Source: JAIFWV01 sp964580495
GTDB taxonomy: Bacteria > Patescibacteriota > Doudnabacteria > UBA920 > O2-02-FULL-48-8
Assembly (NCBI GenBank): GCA_964580495.1
Contig: CAZOKE010000005.1
Coordinates: 1-49,230, forward strand
Length of the DNA: 49,230 nt
Direction of reading: 5' to 3'
The notes below the pieces were generated by a model that saw only the letters and a program-made list of their open reading frames with translations, did no database searches and had not been told where the DNA came from. Below, in pieces: positions 30,332-37,731 of the stretch (position 1 is its first letter; each line of letters starts with the position of its first letter). The position numbers and the translations under genes are program-made.

Positions 30332-31774
30332 ATGCAGCAAATCGGCAGAAACATCTTAAGCTTGCTCGTCTCAAGGATAATCGTCATTGTTATCCTGTTT
30401 TTTACGTTTACCAGGCTGCTGGGCTACTTTGGTCCGGATGTTGCCGGGCAGTATGCGCTCATTGGCGGCTACCTTACGGTTATCAATTTTTTTGTGGATC
30501 TGGGGATGATGCAGCTGGTCATAAAAAAAGTCAGCGAACACAAAGAGCTGGCAGAGAAGTATCTGAGCAATTTTTTTGGAATCCAATTCTGCCTGGCTCT
30601 CGGCTTTATGCTGCTGTTGGATATAATTGCTTTTACATCCCATTCTTATCCGATTGTATTGAAAAATGCTTTGTACGTTACCGGCTTTGCTCTATTGGCT
30701 TCTTCTCTGAGCAATCCATTCATGGCAATTATCAATGCGTTTCAGCGCATGGGAATTATTGCCGTAGTCAATTTCGTTAATTCCCTAATCAACATCACGA
30801 TGATGTTGATTACCATTTATTTTCACAAAAGTTTATTTTTCATTTCGTTTGTCAATTTATTGGTCGGTGTTGTCGATGTGATTATTTACCGATATTACGT
30901 CGAGAAGAATTTTACAAAATTCGAACTCAAATTTGATTTTTCGTTTTGGAAGAGTTTGTTCGTGGTCAACATCCCGTTTGCGCTGCTGACTTTTTTCTCA
31001 ATTTACAACCGAATCGACCAGCTGTTGCTGCCGCACCTGCGCTCGTTTACAGAAAATGGTTATTACGCTGCGGCTTACAAGTTTTGGGATATATTAGCTT
31101 TTCTGCCTGCCATTGTCTCTGCATCCTTGCTGCCGTTTTTTGCCGAGAGTTTGTCCCGCAACAACCTCGCCGATACCAAGCGGGGATTAGAAGCTTATAC
31201 CAAATATATGATTGCCATCGCCGTACCGTTTACGGTTGGCGCATTTTTGCTGTCGCATAAGCTGATAGCTTTTTATAATCCTGAATTTGATCAAGGCGCC
31301 AAAGCTTTGGGATTTTTGGTGGCTGCGGTTTCGGTGCTATGCATCTATAGCCCGGCGAATGCGCTCATAATCACACAGCGCACCAAAGCAGCGGTAAAAA
31401 TTACCGGTTTTAATTTGCTCTTCAATCTGATAGCAAACCTGGTCTTCATCCGCATGTATGGGTTTGTGGCCGCCGGTGTAATCACTCTTGCGTCTGAGTG
31501 CGTCCAGTGGATTGGCTATACTTACGTAATCAAGCGGGATATTGTCGCTTTTGGGTTTATGAAAAATTTGGTTAAACCAGGAATTGCAGCGGCTGTTATG
31601 GCGTTAGCCATCAAATACATGATCCACATGAATATATTTATAATAGTGGCGGTCAGCGGAGCAATCTATTTAGGCCTGCTGCTTGTGTTTAAATTCTTCA
31701 AGCCGGAGGATCGCCAATTGTTGTTTGGAGGACTGCGGCTCAACCCAGCCCCGGTGGAGAAAGATGTTTTATGA
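30332..31774 (+). CDS. Wzx-like polysaccharide flippase
   Basis: 480 residues with about 12 to 14 membrane helices, of the MOP/oligosaccharide flippase superfamily. Diagnostic stretches are the N-terminal IGRNILSLLVSRIIVIVILF and LLGYFGPDVAGQYALIGGYL, the mid-protein NRIDQLLLPHLRSFTENGYY and AAYKFWDILAFLPAIVSASL, and GARKALGFLV-type helices near 330. ATG 30332 is chosen over a TTG at 30284 because a TATAAT lies just before it. The stop overlaps the next start (ATGA). It should move lipid-linked glycan units across the membrane for polymerisation by the Wzy-like protein at 32880. Confidence 0.9.
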   Translation: MQQIGRNILSLLVSRIIVIVILFFTFTRLLGYFGPDVAGQYALIGGYLTVINFFVDLGMMQLVIKKVSEHKELAEKYLSNFFGIQFCLALGFMLLLDIIAFTSHSYPIVLKNALYVTGFALLASSLSNPFMAIINAFQRMGIIAVVNFVNSLINITMMLITIYFHKSLFFISFVNLLVGVVDVIIYRYYVEKNFTKFELKFDFSFWKSLFVVNIPFALLTFFSIYNRIDQLLLPHLRSFTENGYYAAAYKFWDILAFLPAIVSASLLPFFAESLSRNNLADTKRGLEAYTKYMIAIAVPFTVGAFLLSHKLIAFYNPEFDQGAKALGFLVAAVSVLCIYSPANALIITQRTKAAVKITGFNLLFNLIANLVFIRMYGFVAAGVITLASECVQWIGYTYVIKRDIVAFGFMKNLVKPGIAAAVMALAIKYMIHMNIFIIVAVSGAIYLGLLLVFKFFKPEDRQLLFGGLRLNPAPVEKDVL

Positions 31775-32880
31775 AGATCGGACTCGAAGCTGAAAGGGCA
31801 AATCTTCCCAACCCAACAGGGGTTGAAGTCTATGCCGCGGAACTGATAAAGAATTTAGCCAAACTTGATCATGAAAATGAATATATTTTGTATTTTCGCA
31901 CAAAGCCACAGCAATGGTTTTATGAATTGCCGAAAAATTTCAAAATCTGCCTGATCCCGTTCCCCAAGTTTTGGACGCAAATTAGATTGAGTTGGGAAAT
32001 GATCATCCACCCGGTTGATGTGCTTGTAATTTTGGCTGCCGCCTTGCCCCTTTATCACGGCAAAAAATCTATAGTTACTATCCATGACATAGCTTTCGAG
32101 CTTTTTTCCGGGATCTATTCCGGATTTATGAATTATTACCAGAAATTTTTTGCCAGGTTTGCAGTTATGTTTGCCACAAAAGTTTTAACTGTTTCCGAAT
32201 CCACTAAAAAAGATTTGGTAAACATTTATAGAACCGATCCAAATAAAATTACGGTAACTCCTTTGGCTTACGATTCGGAACGTTTCAAGCCCATGCCTTA
32301 CGAGCAAGTCCAGCCGGTTTTGGACAAATTCGACTTGAGTTTCAAAAAATTCATTTTGTTCACCGGCACGTTGCAGCCGCGGAAAAATATCGTAAGATTG
32401 ATTGACGCGTACATCAAACTCAAACAGGAATCCCACATAGAAGAAAAACTTGTAATCGCTGGAGGCAAGGGCTGGCTTTGGGAGCCGATTGTGCAAAAAA
32501 TCGAAACGGCAGCAATGAAGGATTCGATTAAGCATTTAGGTTATGTCGATCAATCCGATTTACCTGCTTTATTTAACGGTGCGTCGTTGTTGACCTTGCC
32601 GGCACTATATGAAGGCTTTGGATTGCCGCCTCTGGAAGCCATGGCGTGCGGCACGCCAGTAGTGGTTTCAAATTTATCTTCACTGCCTGAAGTGGTGGGG
32701 GATGCCGGGGTTTTGGTGGATCCCCAGTCTGTGGATTCTATAGCCGAAGGTTTGCTGGAGTTGCTTAACGATAAAAATTTGCAAAATGAGCTGTCACGAA
32801 AGGGTCTGGAACGGTCAAAACAATTTACATGGGAAAATACTGCCAGGAAAACACTGGAGGCAATAAGGAGTCTCGAATAA
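31771..32880 (+). CDS. Family 4 glycosyltransferase
   Basis: 369 residues, GT-B fold. The C-terminal donor-binding domain has FTGTLQPRKNIVRLIDAY, HLGYVDQSDLPALFNGASLL and the EGFGLPPLEAMACGTPVV motif with the two glutamates typical of retaining GT4 enzymes. The N-terminus (GVEVYAAELIKNL) is the acceptor domain. It overlaps the flippase stop by 4 nt and its own stop shares a base with the polymerase start. Acceptor and sugar cannot be told; the local rhamnose and galactose supply makes those candidates. Confidence 0.94.
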   Translation: MKIGLEAERANLPNPTGVEVYAAELIKNLAKLDHENEYILYFRTKPQQWFYELPKNFKICLIPFPKFWTQIRLSWEMIIHPVDVLVILAAALPLYHGKKSIVTIHDIAFELFSGIYSGFMNYYQKFFARFAVMFATKVLTVSESTKKDLVNIYRTDPNKITVTPLAYDSERFKPMPYEQVQPVLDKFDLSFKKFILFTGTLQPRKNIVRLIDAYIKLKQESHIEEKLVIAGGKGWLWEPIVQKIETAAMKDSIKHLGYVDQSDLPALFNGASLLTLPALYEGFGLPPLEAMACGTPVVVSNLSSLPEVVGDAGVLVDPQSVDSIAEGLLELLNDKNLQNELSRKGLERSKQFTWENTARKTLEAIRSLE

Positions 32881-34151
32881 TGTTCTATTTCGTTATTTTT
32901 TTTCTTTTAACCACCCTCTTTTTTTATCTGTTTGCCAGAAACCGCGACCATAATCCTCTGTGGCTGATGTTTTCGGCATGGATGCTGGCTCTTGGCGTGC
33001 CAAGGCTGCATTTATCCAGCCTCGAATCTGCTTGGCCGGTTATATTCATAATTCTTGTCGGAGTTTCACTGATTAGTTTTGGGTTGGGCTTTTATTTCTT
33101 CGATGATGTTTGGAAAAAATATCCCTGGTGGAATAAATTTAAATTTATTTCGACAAGCGAGCTTTCAGTCAAGCGCGTCCGATACGTAATTTACATTATT
33201 TTTATTATTTCCATAGGAGCACTTTATTTATTTTATCGCAAAGCCGGAAACTTCCCGCTTTTGGCTCCTGACAGCGATCAATTCCGGTTCGTGGCCGATC
33301 AAAAAGTGCCTGGACTCATCAATTACACCGCCCAATTTGCCAGGTTATTTATTCCGCTTTCATTTTTTGTAATGTTTTGGCAGGGATTCAATTGGAAAAA
33401 GCATTGGGATTTGGTCTTGGTAAGTTTATTTGGCGTGATTTCGCTTACGGTTTTTGCTTCACGCACACAGATCTTTTTTATCGACCTCTGGGTCATGGCT
33501 TTGTATCTCATCATGCGGAAGCCAAACTGGAAACAAGCGCTTAAATTCTACCCGGTATTTTTATTGATTTCTGTTTTGGTCTTATCTTTGGTTCCGATTA
33601 TAAGGGATTATAAAAGTTATGGGTCAACAAATTACCTGGCGGGAGTAACTCAAATCAGTGCGCCGCATAATAAACTGGGCCAAGCTCTAATTCCAATCTA
33701 TGTCGGCATTTCATTTAACATGCAAGCGCTTTTGCATGCTGAGCAGTATTACTTGATCCACCCGCTGCAGCATGGCAAAGTCACATTGGATCCGTTTACC
33801 AATATATTCGGCAAAGCCTTGCCGTTTTTGAATCATTATAAATCCAACTTTGACCTGGGTGCGATTTTCTACTCCTGGTGGAACACGGGCACGTATCTGT
33901 TTCCATTTGTCCAGGATTTCGGGCGGGCTGCGTTCTTTGTTATTCCATTTATTATTGCAGGGCTGATCGCGCTGGTTTGGGAGTACTGGAAAAGCGTGCA
34001 AAATTATTTGTCTTTGAATCTTTATGCCTATATCTGTTTTTTCATAGTGATGACGATTTATCTTTCGTTTACAGTTCGTGCCGAAATGTACCTGGATTTA
34101 ATGTTCTTATTTGTAACCCATTTGTATGTCAGTGGAACACGAACTAAATAG
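32880..34151 (+). CDS. Wzy-like oligosaccharide repeat-unit polymerase
   Basis: 423 residues with about ten membrane helices. The start is ATG 32880, sharing its A with the previous TAA; the longer reading from 32829 lies inside the glycosyltransferase. FASRTQIFFIDLWVMALYLIM, a large loop (TLDPFTNIFGKALPFLNHYK) and FFIVMTIYLSFTVRAEM fit the oligosaccharide repeat unit polymerase (Wzy/EpsG-type) families, which diverge strongly, so the call rests on topology plus position next to the flippase. Confidence 0.82.
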   Translation: MFYFVIFFLLTTLFFYLFARNRDHNPLWLMFSAWMLALGVPRLHLSSLESAWPVIFIILVGVSLISFGLGFYFFDDVWKKYPWWNKFKFISTSELSVKRVRYVIYIIFIISIGALYLFYRKAGNFPLLAPDSDQFRFVADQKVPGLINYTAQFARLFIPLSFFVMFWQGFNWKKHWDLVLVSLFGVISLTVFASRTQIFFIDLWVMALYLIMRKPNWKQALKFYPVFLLISVLVLSLVPIIRDYKSYGSTNYLAGVTQISAPHNKLGQALIPIYVGISFNMQALLHAEQYYLIHPLQHGKVTLDPFTNIFGKALPFLNHYKSNFDLGAIFYSWWNTGTYLFPFVQDFGRAAFFVIPFIIAGLIALVWEYWKSVQNYLSLNLYAYICFFIVMTIYLSFTVRAEMYLDLMFLFVTHLYVSGTRTK

Positions 34152-35028
34152 ATTTGAAATTGAAGATATTAAGCTTGCCATCCAATCGCAATTTCCGGAA
34201 TTGATTGTGGACACGATTGAATATGAAGGTGAGGGAGAAGATAGTACTGCCTATAAAGTAAATGGAGAATACATTTTTCGTTTTCCCAAGAAAGAAAAAA
34301 TCTCCGTCAATTTGGAACATGAGATAAGCTTGTTGCCGAGGCTAAAGGAATATGTGGGTGATATTATTCCCAATTTCGAATTTGTTGGAGAGTACCAAGG
34401 TCGAAAATTTGTTGGTTACAAAATGATCAAAGGCGAGCAGCTGCTAAAAAACAAAATTCAATCATTGACTGAAGCAGAGAAAACTAAACTGGCTTTTAGT
34501 CTTGCAGGATTTATCAATGGGCTAAGAAAATTTCCGGTTGAGGAGGCAGAGAAGATCCAAATCGAACGCGTAGATCTGAAAGTTAAAATTGAAAAAGAAT
34601 ATAGGAAATGGAGTAAATTTTTTTCAGAATCGGAACCGGAGCTCGCGGCTTTTCTGGACACAACCATGGAAAAGTTTCCAAATTTGGGTCCGGAGAGCTT
34701 ACTCCATGCTGACCTCAGCGGCGATCATCTTATTTATAATTTGAACAACAAACAACTCGCTGGGATTATCGATTTTGGTGATTTGCAGATTGGGGATCAA
34801 GACTTCGAATTGCGGTATTTGTATGAAGAGTTTGGAGAAGGTTTTGTTAAAATTCTGCAAGAAAAACTTGAACATAGAACACCAAATCTAATTGGGAAGC
34901 TCAAGTTCTTTGAAATTACGCTTATAGTGCACGACGCTGTAAGAGGGGCGGAAAAGAACAATTCAAGGCGGATAAGAGAAGCTATGCAAAAGTTAAAACA
35001 CTTAGCAAAAACTTATGCCAAAAGTTAG
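34126..35028 (+). CDS. Aminoglycoside phosphotransferase-fold kinase
   Basis: 300 residues of the APH/choline kinase fold. LLHADLSGDHLIYN carries the catalytic HxD loop (Brenner motif) and IIDFGDLQIGDQDFEL the metal-binding DFGD. An N-terminal lobe with YKVNGEYIFRFPKKEK supplies the ATP-binding lysine. It overlaps the polymerase stop by 26 nt and the next glycosyltransferase by 14 nt, so it belongs to the glycan operon; phosphorylation of a sugar or alcohol precursor is more plausible than antibiotic resistance, but this is inference. Confidence 0.88.
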   Translation: MSVEHELNRFEIEDIKLAIQSQFPELIVDTIEYEGEGEDSTAYKVNGEYIFRFPKKEKISVNLEHEISLLPRLKEYVGDIIPNFEFVGEYQGRKFVGYKMIKGEQLLKNKIQSLTEAEKTKLAFSLAGFINGLRKFPVEEAEKIQIERVDLKVKIEKEYRKWSKFFSESEPELAAFLDTTMEKFPNLGPESLLHADLSGDHLIYNLNNKQLAGIIDFGDLQIGDQDFELRYLYEEFGEGFVKILQEKLEHRTPNLIGKLKFFEITLIVHDAVRGAEKNNSRRIREAMQKLKHLAKTYAKS

Positions 35029-35968
35029 CGTTATCCTGGTAATTTACAATGCCAAAAAATATATCAAGCCGGTGTTTGATTCGATTTTTGCGCAGACTTA
35101 CAAAGATTTTGAAGTAATCGCAGTCATCAACGGCAATGCGGACGGGTCCAAAGAACTGATCCAGCAAAACTATCCGCAAGTAAAAATTATCGACCCAGGC
35201 GCGAATCTGTGGTTTTCCAAAGGAAATAATTTGGGAATTCGCGAATCGGAAGGGGAATTTGTGTTTTTAGTTAACCAAGATTTGATTTTGGAGCCTGAAT
35301 ATATCGAAAAAATTCTTCCTGCCTTCAATGATCAAAGAGTGGCTGCTGCGACAGGAAAAATTTTGCGCTACGATTTTGAGAAAATGCAAAAATTGAAAAT
35401 CATCGATTCTACCGGCATCATGATGTCTAATTCCGGCCGCGCCAAAGACCGCGGACAGCTGCAAGAGGATAAAGGACAATTTGATAATGATAGAGATGTG
35501 TTTGGGGTTACTGGCGCCTGCGCTTTTTATCGCCGTTCAGCTTTGGAAGAAATCAAATATTGCGAAAATTATAAATGCGAATATTTCGACGAGGACTTCG
35601 TGGCGTACTGGGAAGACGCAGATTTGTCATGGCGGCTCAATCATTTAGGCTACAAAAATGTTTATGTGCCGCAAGCAGTCGCGTATCACGGGCGCACAGC
35701 GGGATCGGCAAAAGGCGGCTATCTGCATTTGTTTAGCTTTGTTAAGCATCACAGCGAATTAAGCAAAGATATTTTGAAGTTGAATTACAAAAATCACATT
35801 TTTATGTATTTGAAAAATACTTATCTTCCCAGTCCTAGTTTTATCTTCCGCGAAATGGCGATGTTGGGATATATACTGGTCTTCGAAACGAGCACACTGA
35901 AAGTAATTCCGGAAATGATTAAACTTTGGCCAAAGATGATGCGCAAGCGTCGATTTATTTTGGGATAA
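35015..35968 (+). CDS. Family 2 glycosyltransferase
   Basis: 317 residues. KVSVILVIYNAKKYIKPVFDS opens the GT-A domain, WFSKGNNLGIRESEGEFVFL is the rhamnosyltransferase-like NLG motif, LVNQDLILEP holds the acidic pair at the DxD position, and EYFDEDFVAYWEDADLSWRL is the WEDxDLxxR-type acceptor block seen in WbbL/RfbF-like enzymes. The C-terminus has a short hydrophobic region. Rhamnose transfer is plausible given the rfb genes upstream; the exact linkage is unknown. Confidence 0.93.
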   Translation: MPKVSVILVIYNAKKYIKPVFDSIFAQTYKDFEVIAVINGNADGSKELIQQNYPQVKIIDPGANLWFSKGNNLGIRESEGEFVFLVNQDLILEPEYIEKILPAFNDQRVAAATGKILRYDFEKMQKLKIIDSTGIMMSNSGRAKDRGQLQEDKGQFDNDRDVFGVTGACAFYRRSALEEIKYCENYKCEYFDEDFVAYWEDADLSWRLNHLGYKNVYVPQAVAYHGRTAGSAKGGYLHLFSFVKHHSELSKDILKLNYKNHIFMYLKNTYLPSPSFIFREMAMLGYILVFETSTLKVIPEMIKLWPKMMRKRRFILG

Positions 35969-36002
35969 ATCAAGCACCACTTTTTTAAAATGGTGCTGAA
36001 TA

Positions 36003-36034
36003 AAAAAATCCTACACCGGTTTTGGTGTAGGATT
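36003..36034 (-). terminator. Terminator of the minus-strand orphan gene
   Basis: AATCCTACACC and GGTGTAGGATT form an 11-bp stem; on the minus strand it ends in T7. A second hairpin, AGCACCA/TGGTGCT (35973-35997), sits just before it after the glycosyltransferase stop. Confidence 0.85.
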
Positions 36035-36046
36035 GAGAGAATTTTG

Positions 36047-36340
36047 TCAGCGCTGAGTGCGGCTGTACGTGACGAACTCGCCATCGACATAGATCTGTGG
36101 TTGACCCAAAACCGCTCGGATCTGTTCGTCTGTCATGCCGGTGAATTCGTGGGGAATGCGGTTGATGCTCATCTGGCTTGGGGTAACCCAATCCACGCGG
36201 AATCCGTAGAAGCGGAGTTGGTCTGGAGGTCTGAAAGCAAGAATCGACGCTTGTGGCAGGTAGATTTCCATCAAGTCACCGTCAGCGAATTCGATCGATT
36301 CCGGCCGGTGGCTGGCCATTGCGGTGTTGCCTCCTGACAT
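36047..36340 (-). CDS. Orphan 97-residue protein in an autonomous cassette
   Basis: A compact, apparently soluble protein with an N-terminal GNTAMASHRPESIEFADGD and a middle part rich in beta-type residues (LMEIYLPQASILAFRPPDQL), then EFTGMTDEQIRAVLGQPQIY. No family recognised. Translation signals are strong (AAAGGAGG, 5 nt before ATG 36340) and it has its own promoter and terminator. GC content and codons (CTG, CGC, GAA/GAC with few AAA runs) differ from the glycosyltransferases on either side, and it runs against them, interrupting the glycan locus. Insertion by transfer is inference. Confidence 0.78.
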   Translation of the reverse strand: MSGGNTAMASHRPESIEFADGDLMEIYLPQASILAFRPPDQLRFYGFRVDWVTPSQMSINRIPHEFTGMTDEQIRAVLGQPQIYVDGEFVTYSRTQR

Positions 36341-36367
36341 AGGCCTCCTTTGGCAAAATCAGTTTAC

Positions 36368-36396
36368 ATTTTAGCAATTCTTGGTTATGTTAGCAA
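36368..36396 (-). promoter_or_regulatory. Promoter of the 97-residue orphan gene
   Basis: On the minus strand: TTGCTA (36396-36391), 17-nt spacer, TAAAAT (36373-36368), about 27 nt before the ATG. It lies immediately upstream of the divergent glycosyltransferase start at 36398. Confidence 0.72.
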
Positions 36397-36397
36397 T

Positions 36398-37252
36398 ATG
36401 GATTTATCTGTCATAATTCTCAATTACAATACAAAAGATCTGCTCAAGACATGCCTGCAGTCGGTTTTTAATTCGATCACTTCGTACGACATGGAAGTGA
36501 TCGTGGCAGACAATGGTTCCACAGACGGCAGTGTGGAAATGCTGCGCCAGCAGTTTCCCAAAGTCAAAATATTGGAGAATGGAAGGAATCTCGGGTTTGC
36601 AGGAGGCAATAATCCCGCGATCAAAATTGCCCAAGGCCGCCACATATTATTGCTGAATTCCGACACAGAGGTGCGGCCCGATACTTTCGATTTATGCCTC
36701 AAATATTTGGACCAGCACGCGGATGTTGGAATTTTAGGCTGCAAAGTTTTACTGCCCAACGGCAAGCTCCATCAGGCCAGCCGCCGCCGCTTCCCAAACC
36801 CGGCAAACGCATTCTTGCGGCTTTTTGGGTTGCGCGAATACAGCGATTACAATTACCAAAATATTTCCATTGACCAGGAAATGGAGGTTGATTCAGTTGT
36901 CGGGGCTTTTTTAATGATCCGCAAAACCGTTGTTGATAAGATTGGTTTGCTGGACGAAAGCTTTTTTATGTACGGCGAGGATTTGGATTGGTGCTGGCGC
37001 GCCAAAGAAGCAGGGTACAAAGTTGTTTATTATCCCCGTGCCGAAATCATGCACTATCTTTATGGGACTTCGAAAGCCGTGGCTTTCCGCTCTGTGCAGT
37101 GGGCGCATGAAGCCATGAAGATTTTTTATAAAAAACATTACGCCAAAGAGCATAATTGGTTTTTTAACCAATTTGTCTATTTAGGAATTTTCCTCAGAAA
37201 ATATCTTGTTACTTTTGTAAATTTGTTCAGGACCGAAAAGTCCGTTCATTGA
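36398..37252 (+). CDS. Family 2 glycosyltransferase, rhamnosyltransferase-like
   Basis: 284 residues from ATG 36398 (an upstream TTG at 36350 overlaps the divergent promoter). MDLSVIILNYN, VIVADNGSTDGSVEML, NLGFAGGNNPAI, LLNSDTEVRPD and FFMYGEDLDWCWRAKEAGYK are the ordered motifs of WbbL-like rhamnosyltransferases. KVVYYPRAEIMHYLYGTSK is the usual tail block. It should add a rhamnosyl or similar residue to the lipid-linked glycan. It is separated from the rest of the glycan operon by the minus-strand orphan cassette. Confidence 0.93.
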   Translation: MDLSVIILNYNTKDLLKTCLQSVFNSITSYDMEVIVADNGSTDGSVEMLRQQFPKVKILENGRNLGFAGGNNPAIKIAQGRHILLLNSDTEVRPDTFDLCLKYLDQHADVGILGCKVLLPNGKLHQASRRRFPNPANAFLRLFGLREYSDYNYQNISIDQEMEVDSVVGAFLMIRKTVVDKIGLLDESFFMYGEDLDWCWRAKEAGYKVVYYPRAEIMHYLYGTSKAVAFRSVQWAHEAMKIFYKKHYAKEHNWFFNQFVYLGIFLRKYLVTFVNLFRTEKSVH

Positions 37253-37261
37253 AACACAAAT

Positions 37262-37646
37262 AAAAAAAACAGTCCAAACTGAACTGAAGTGATGAGAGTG
37301 GGGGAGGGTCGAAACCACGCGCTTGGCGTGTAGACAACCTCCCCCGAAGTTTAGGCCCGAGAGTCAGACTTCACTGGAGTGATCGCCGATGGCGTTGACC
37401 AGATTATTAGTGGACCCCACAAGCCCAACCGCCGTTAGTAAACGGCTGTTTTTTGTTGACCGCTGTTTATTCCTCCGAAACTAGATCTTCGCGTGCGTCT
37501 TGCGGTGGATGTGCGTACCGCGACATTCCATCGCTTGCCTCCAACGTTGTGAACAAAAGCAGGTTTAGCGAACGATACAAAGGTATGCGGCGACCGAGCT
37601 TCTTGTCCCGGCGCTTTGAACCTGACTTACGGGCTGACGCAACGAT
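37262..37646 (-). ncRNA. Candidate ~385-nt minus-strand structured RNA
   Basis: A complete transcription unit without a convincing protein. It has a consensus promoter upstream (37653-37681) and a 3' terminator, CAGTTC-AGTTT-GGACTG then T8 (37286-37262). Near the 3' end a long helix forms: GGGGGAGG (minus 37345-37338) with CCTCCCCC (37307-37300), enclosing GTC/GAC and CACGC/GCGTG stems. CCGTTTACTAACGG and CGCCATCGGCG are further hairpins. GC content is clearly above its surroundings. Inside lie a GGAGG SD (37542-37538) and two overlapping mini-ORFs of 16 and 19 codons (37531-37481 and 37526-37467). It does not match tmRNA, RNase P RNA, SRP RNA or 6S RNA by the motifs I know. Confidence 0.55.
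37431..37454 (+). terminator. Plus-strand terminator after the glycosyltransferase
   Basis: GCCGTT, AGTA, AACGGC then TGTTTTTTG on the plus strand, 179 nt after the glycosyltransferase stop. It lies inside the minus-strand RNA candidate and may stop read-through into it. Confidence 0.7.
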
Positions 37647-37652
37647 GAAAGC

Positions 37653-37681
37653 ATTTTAACGCTAACTATTATTATTGTCAA
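37653..37681 (-). promoter_or_regulatory. Promoter of the minus-strand RNA candidate
   Basis: On the minus strand: TTGACA (37681-37676), exactly 17 nt, TAAAAT (37658-37653). It is divergent from the ctpA-like gene at 37732. Confidence 0.8.
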
Positions 37682-37694
37682 ATCATGATCGATT

Positions 37695-37723
37695 TTGTTT
37701 AATGGCCAGTTTTATGGTATATT
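37695..37723 (+). promoter_or_regulatory. Promoter of the S41 protease gene (leaderless start)
   Basis: TTGTTT, 17-nt spacer, TATATT preceded by TATGG (extended -10). The ATG at 37732 lies 8 nt after the -10, where transcription should begin; no SD exists. Confidence 0.6.
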
Positions 37724-37731
37724 TATAATCT

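Noticed and set aside
37481..37531. The 16-codon ORF as a firmly called gene
   Set aside because: Good SD spacing but too short to judge; reported only as part of the RNA candidate.
37262..37646. Identification as tmRNA, RNase P RNA, SRP RNA or 6S RNA
   Set aside because: No tRNA-like ends, tag frame ending in ALAA, P4 core (GAAAGTCC), or GGAAGG/AGCAG SRP motif could be found.
37453..37659. 68-codon plus-strand ORF with TTG start
   Set aside because: No SD; it begins in a terminator and ends over the promoter of the minus-strand unit.
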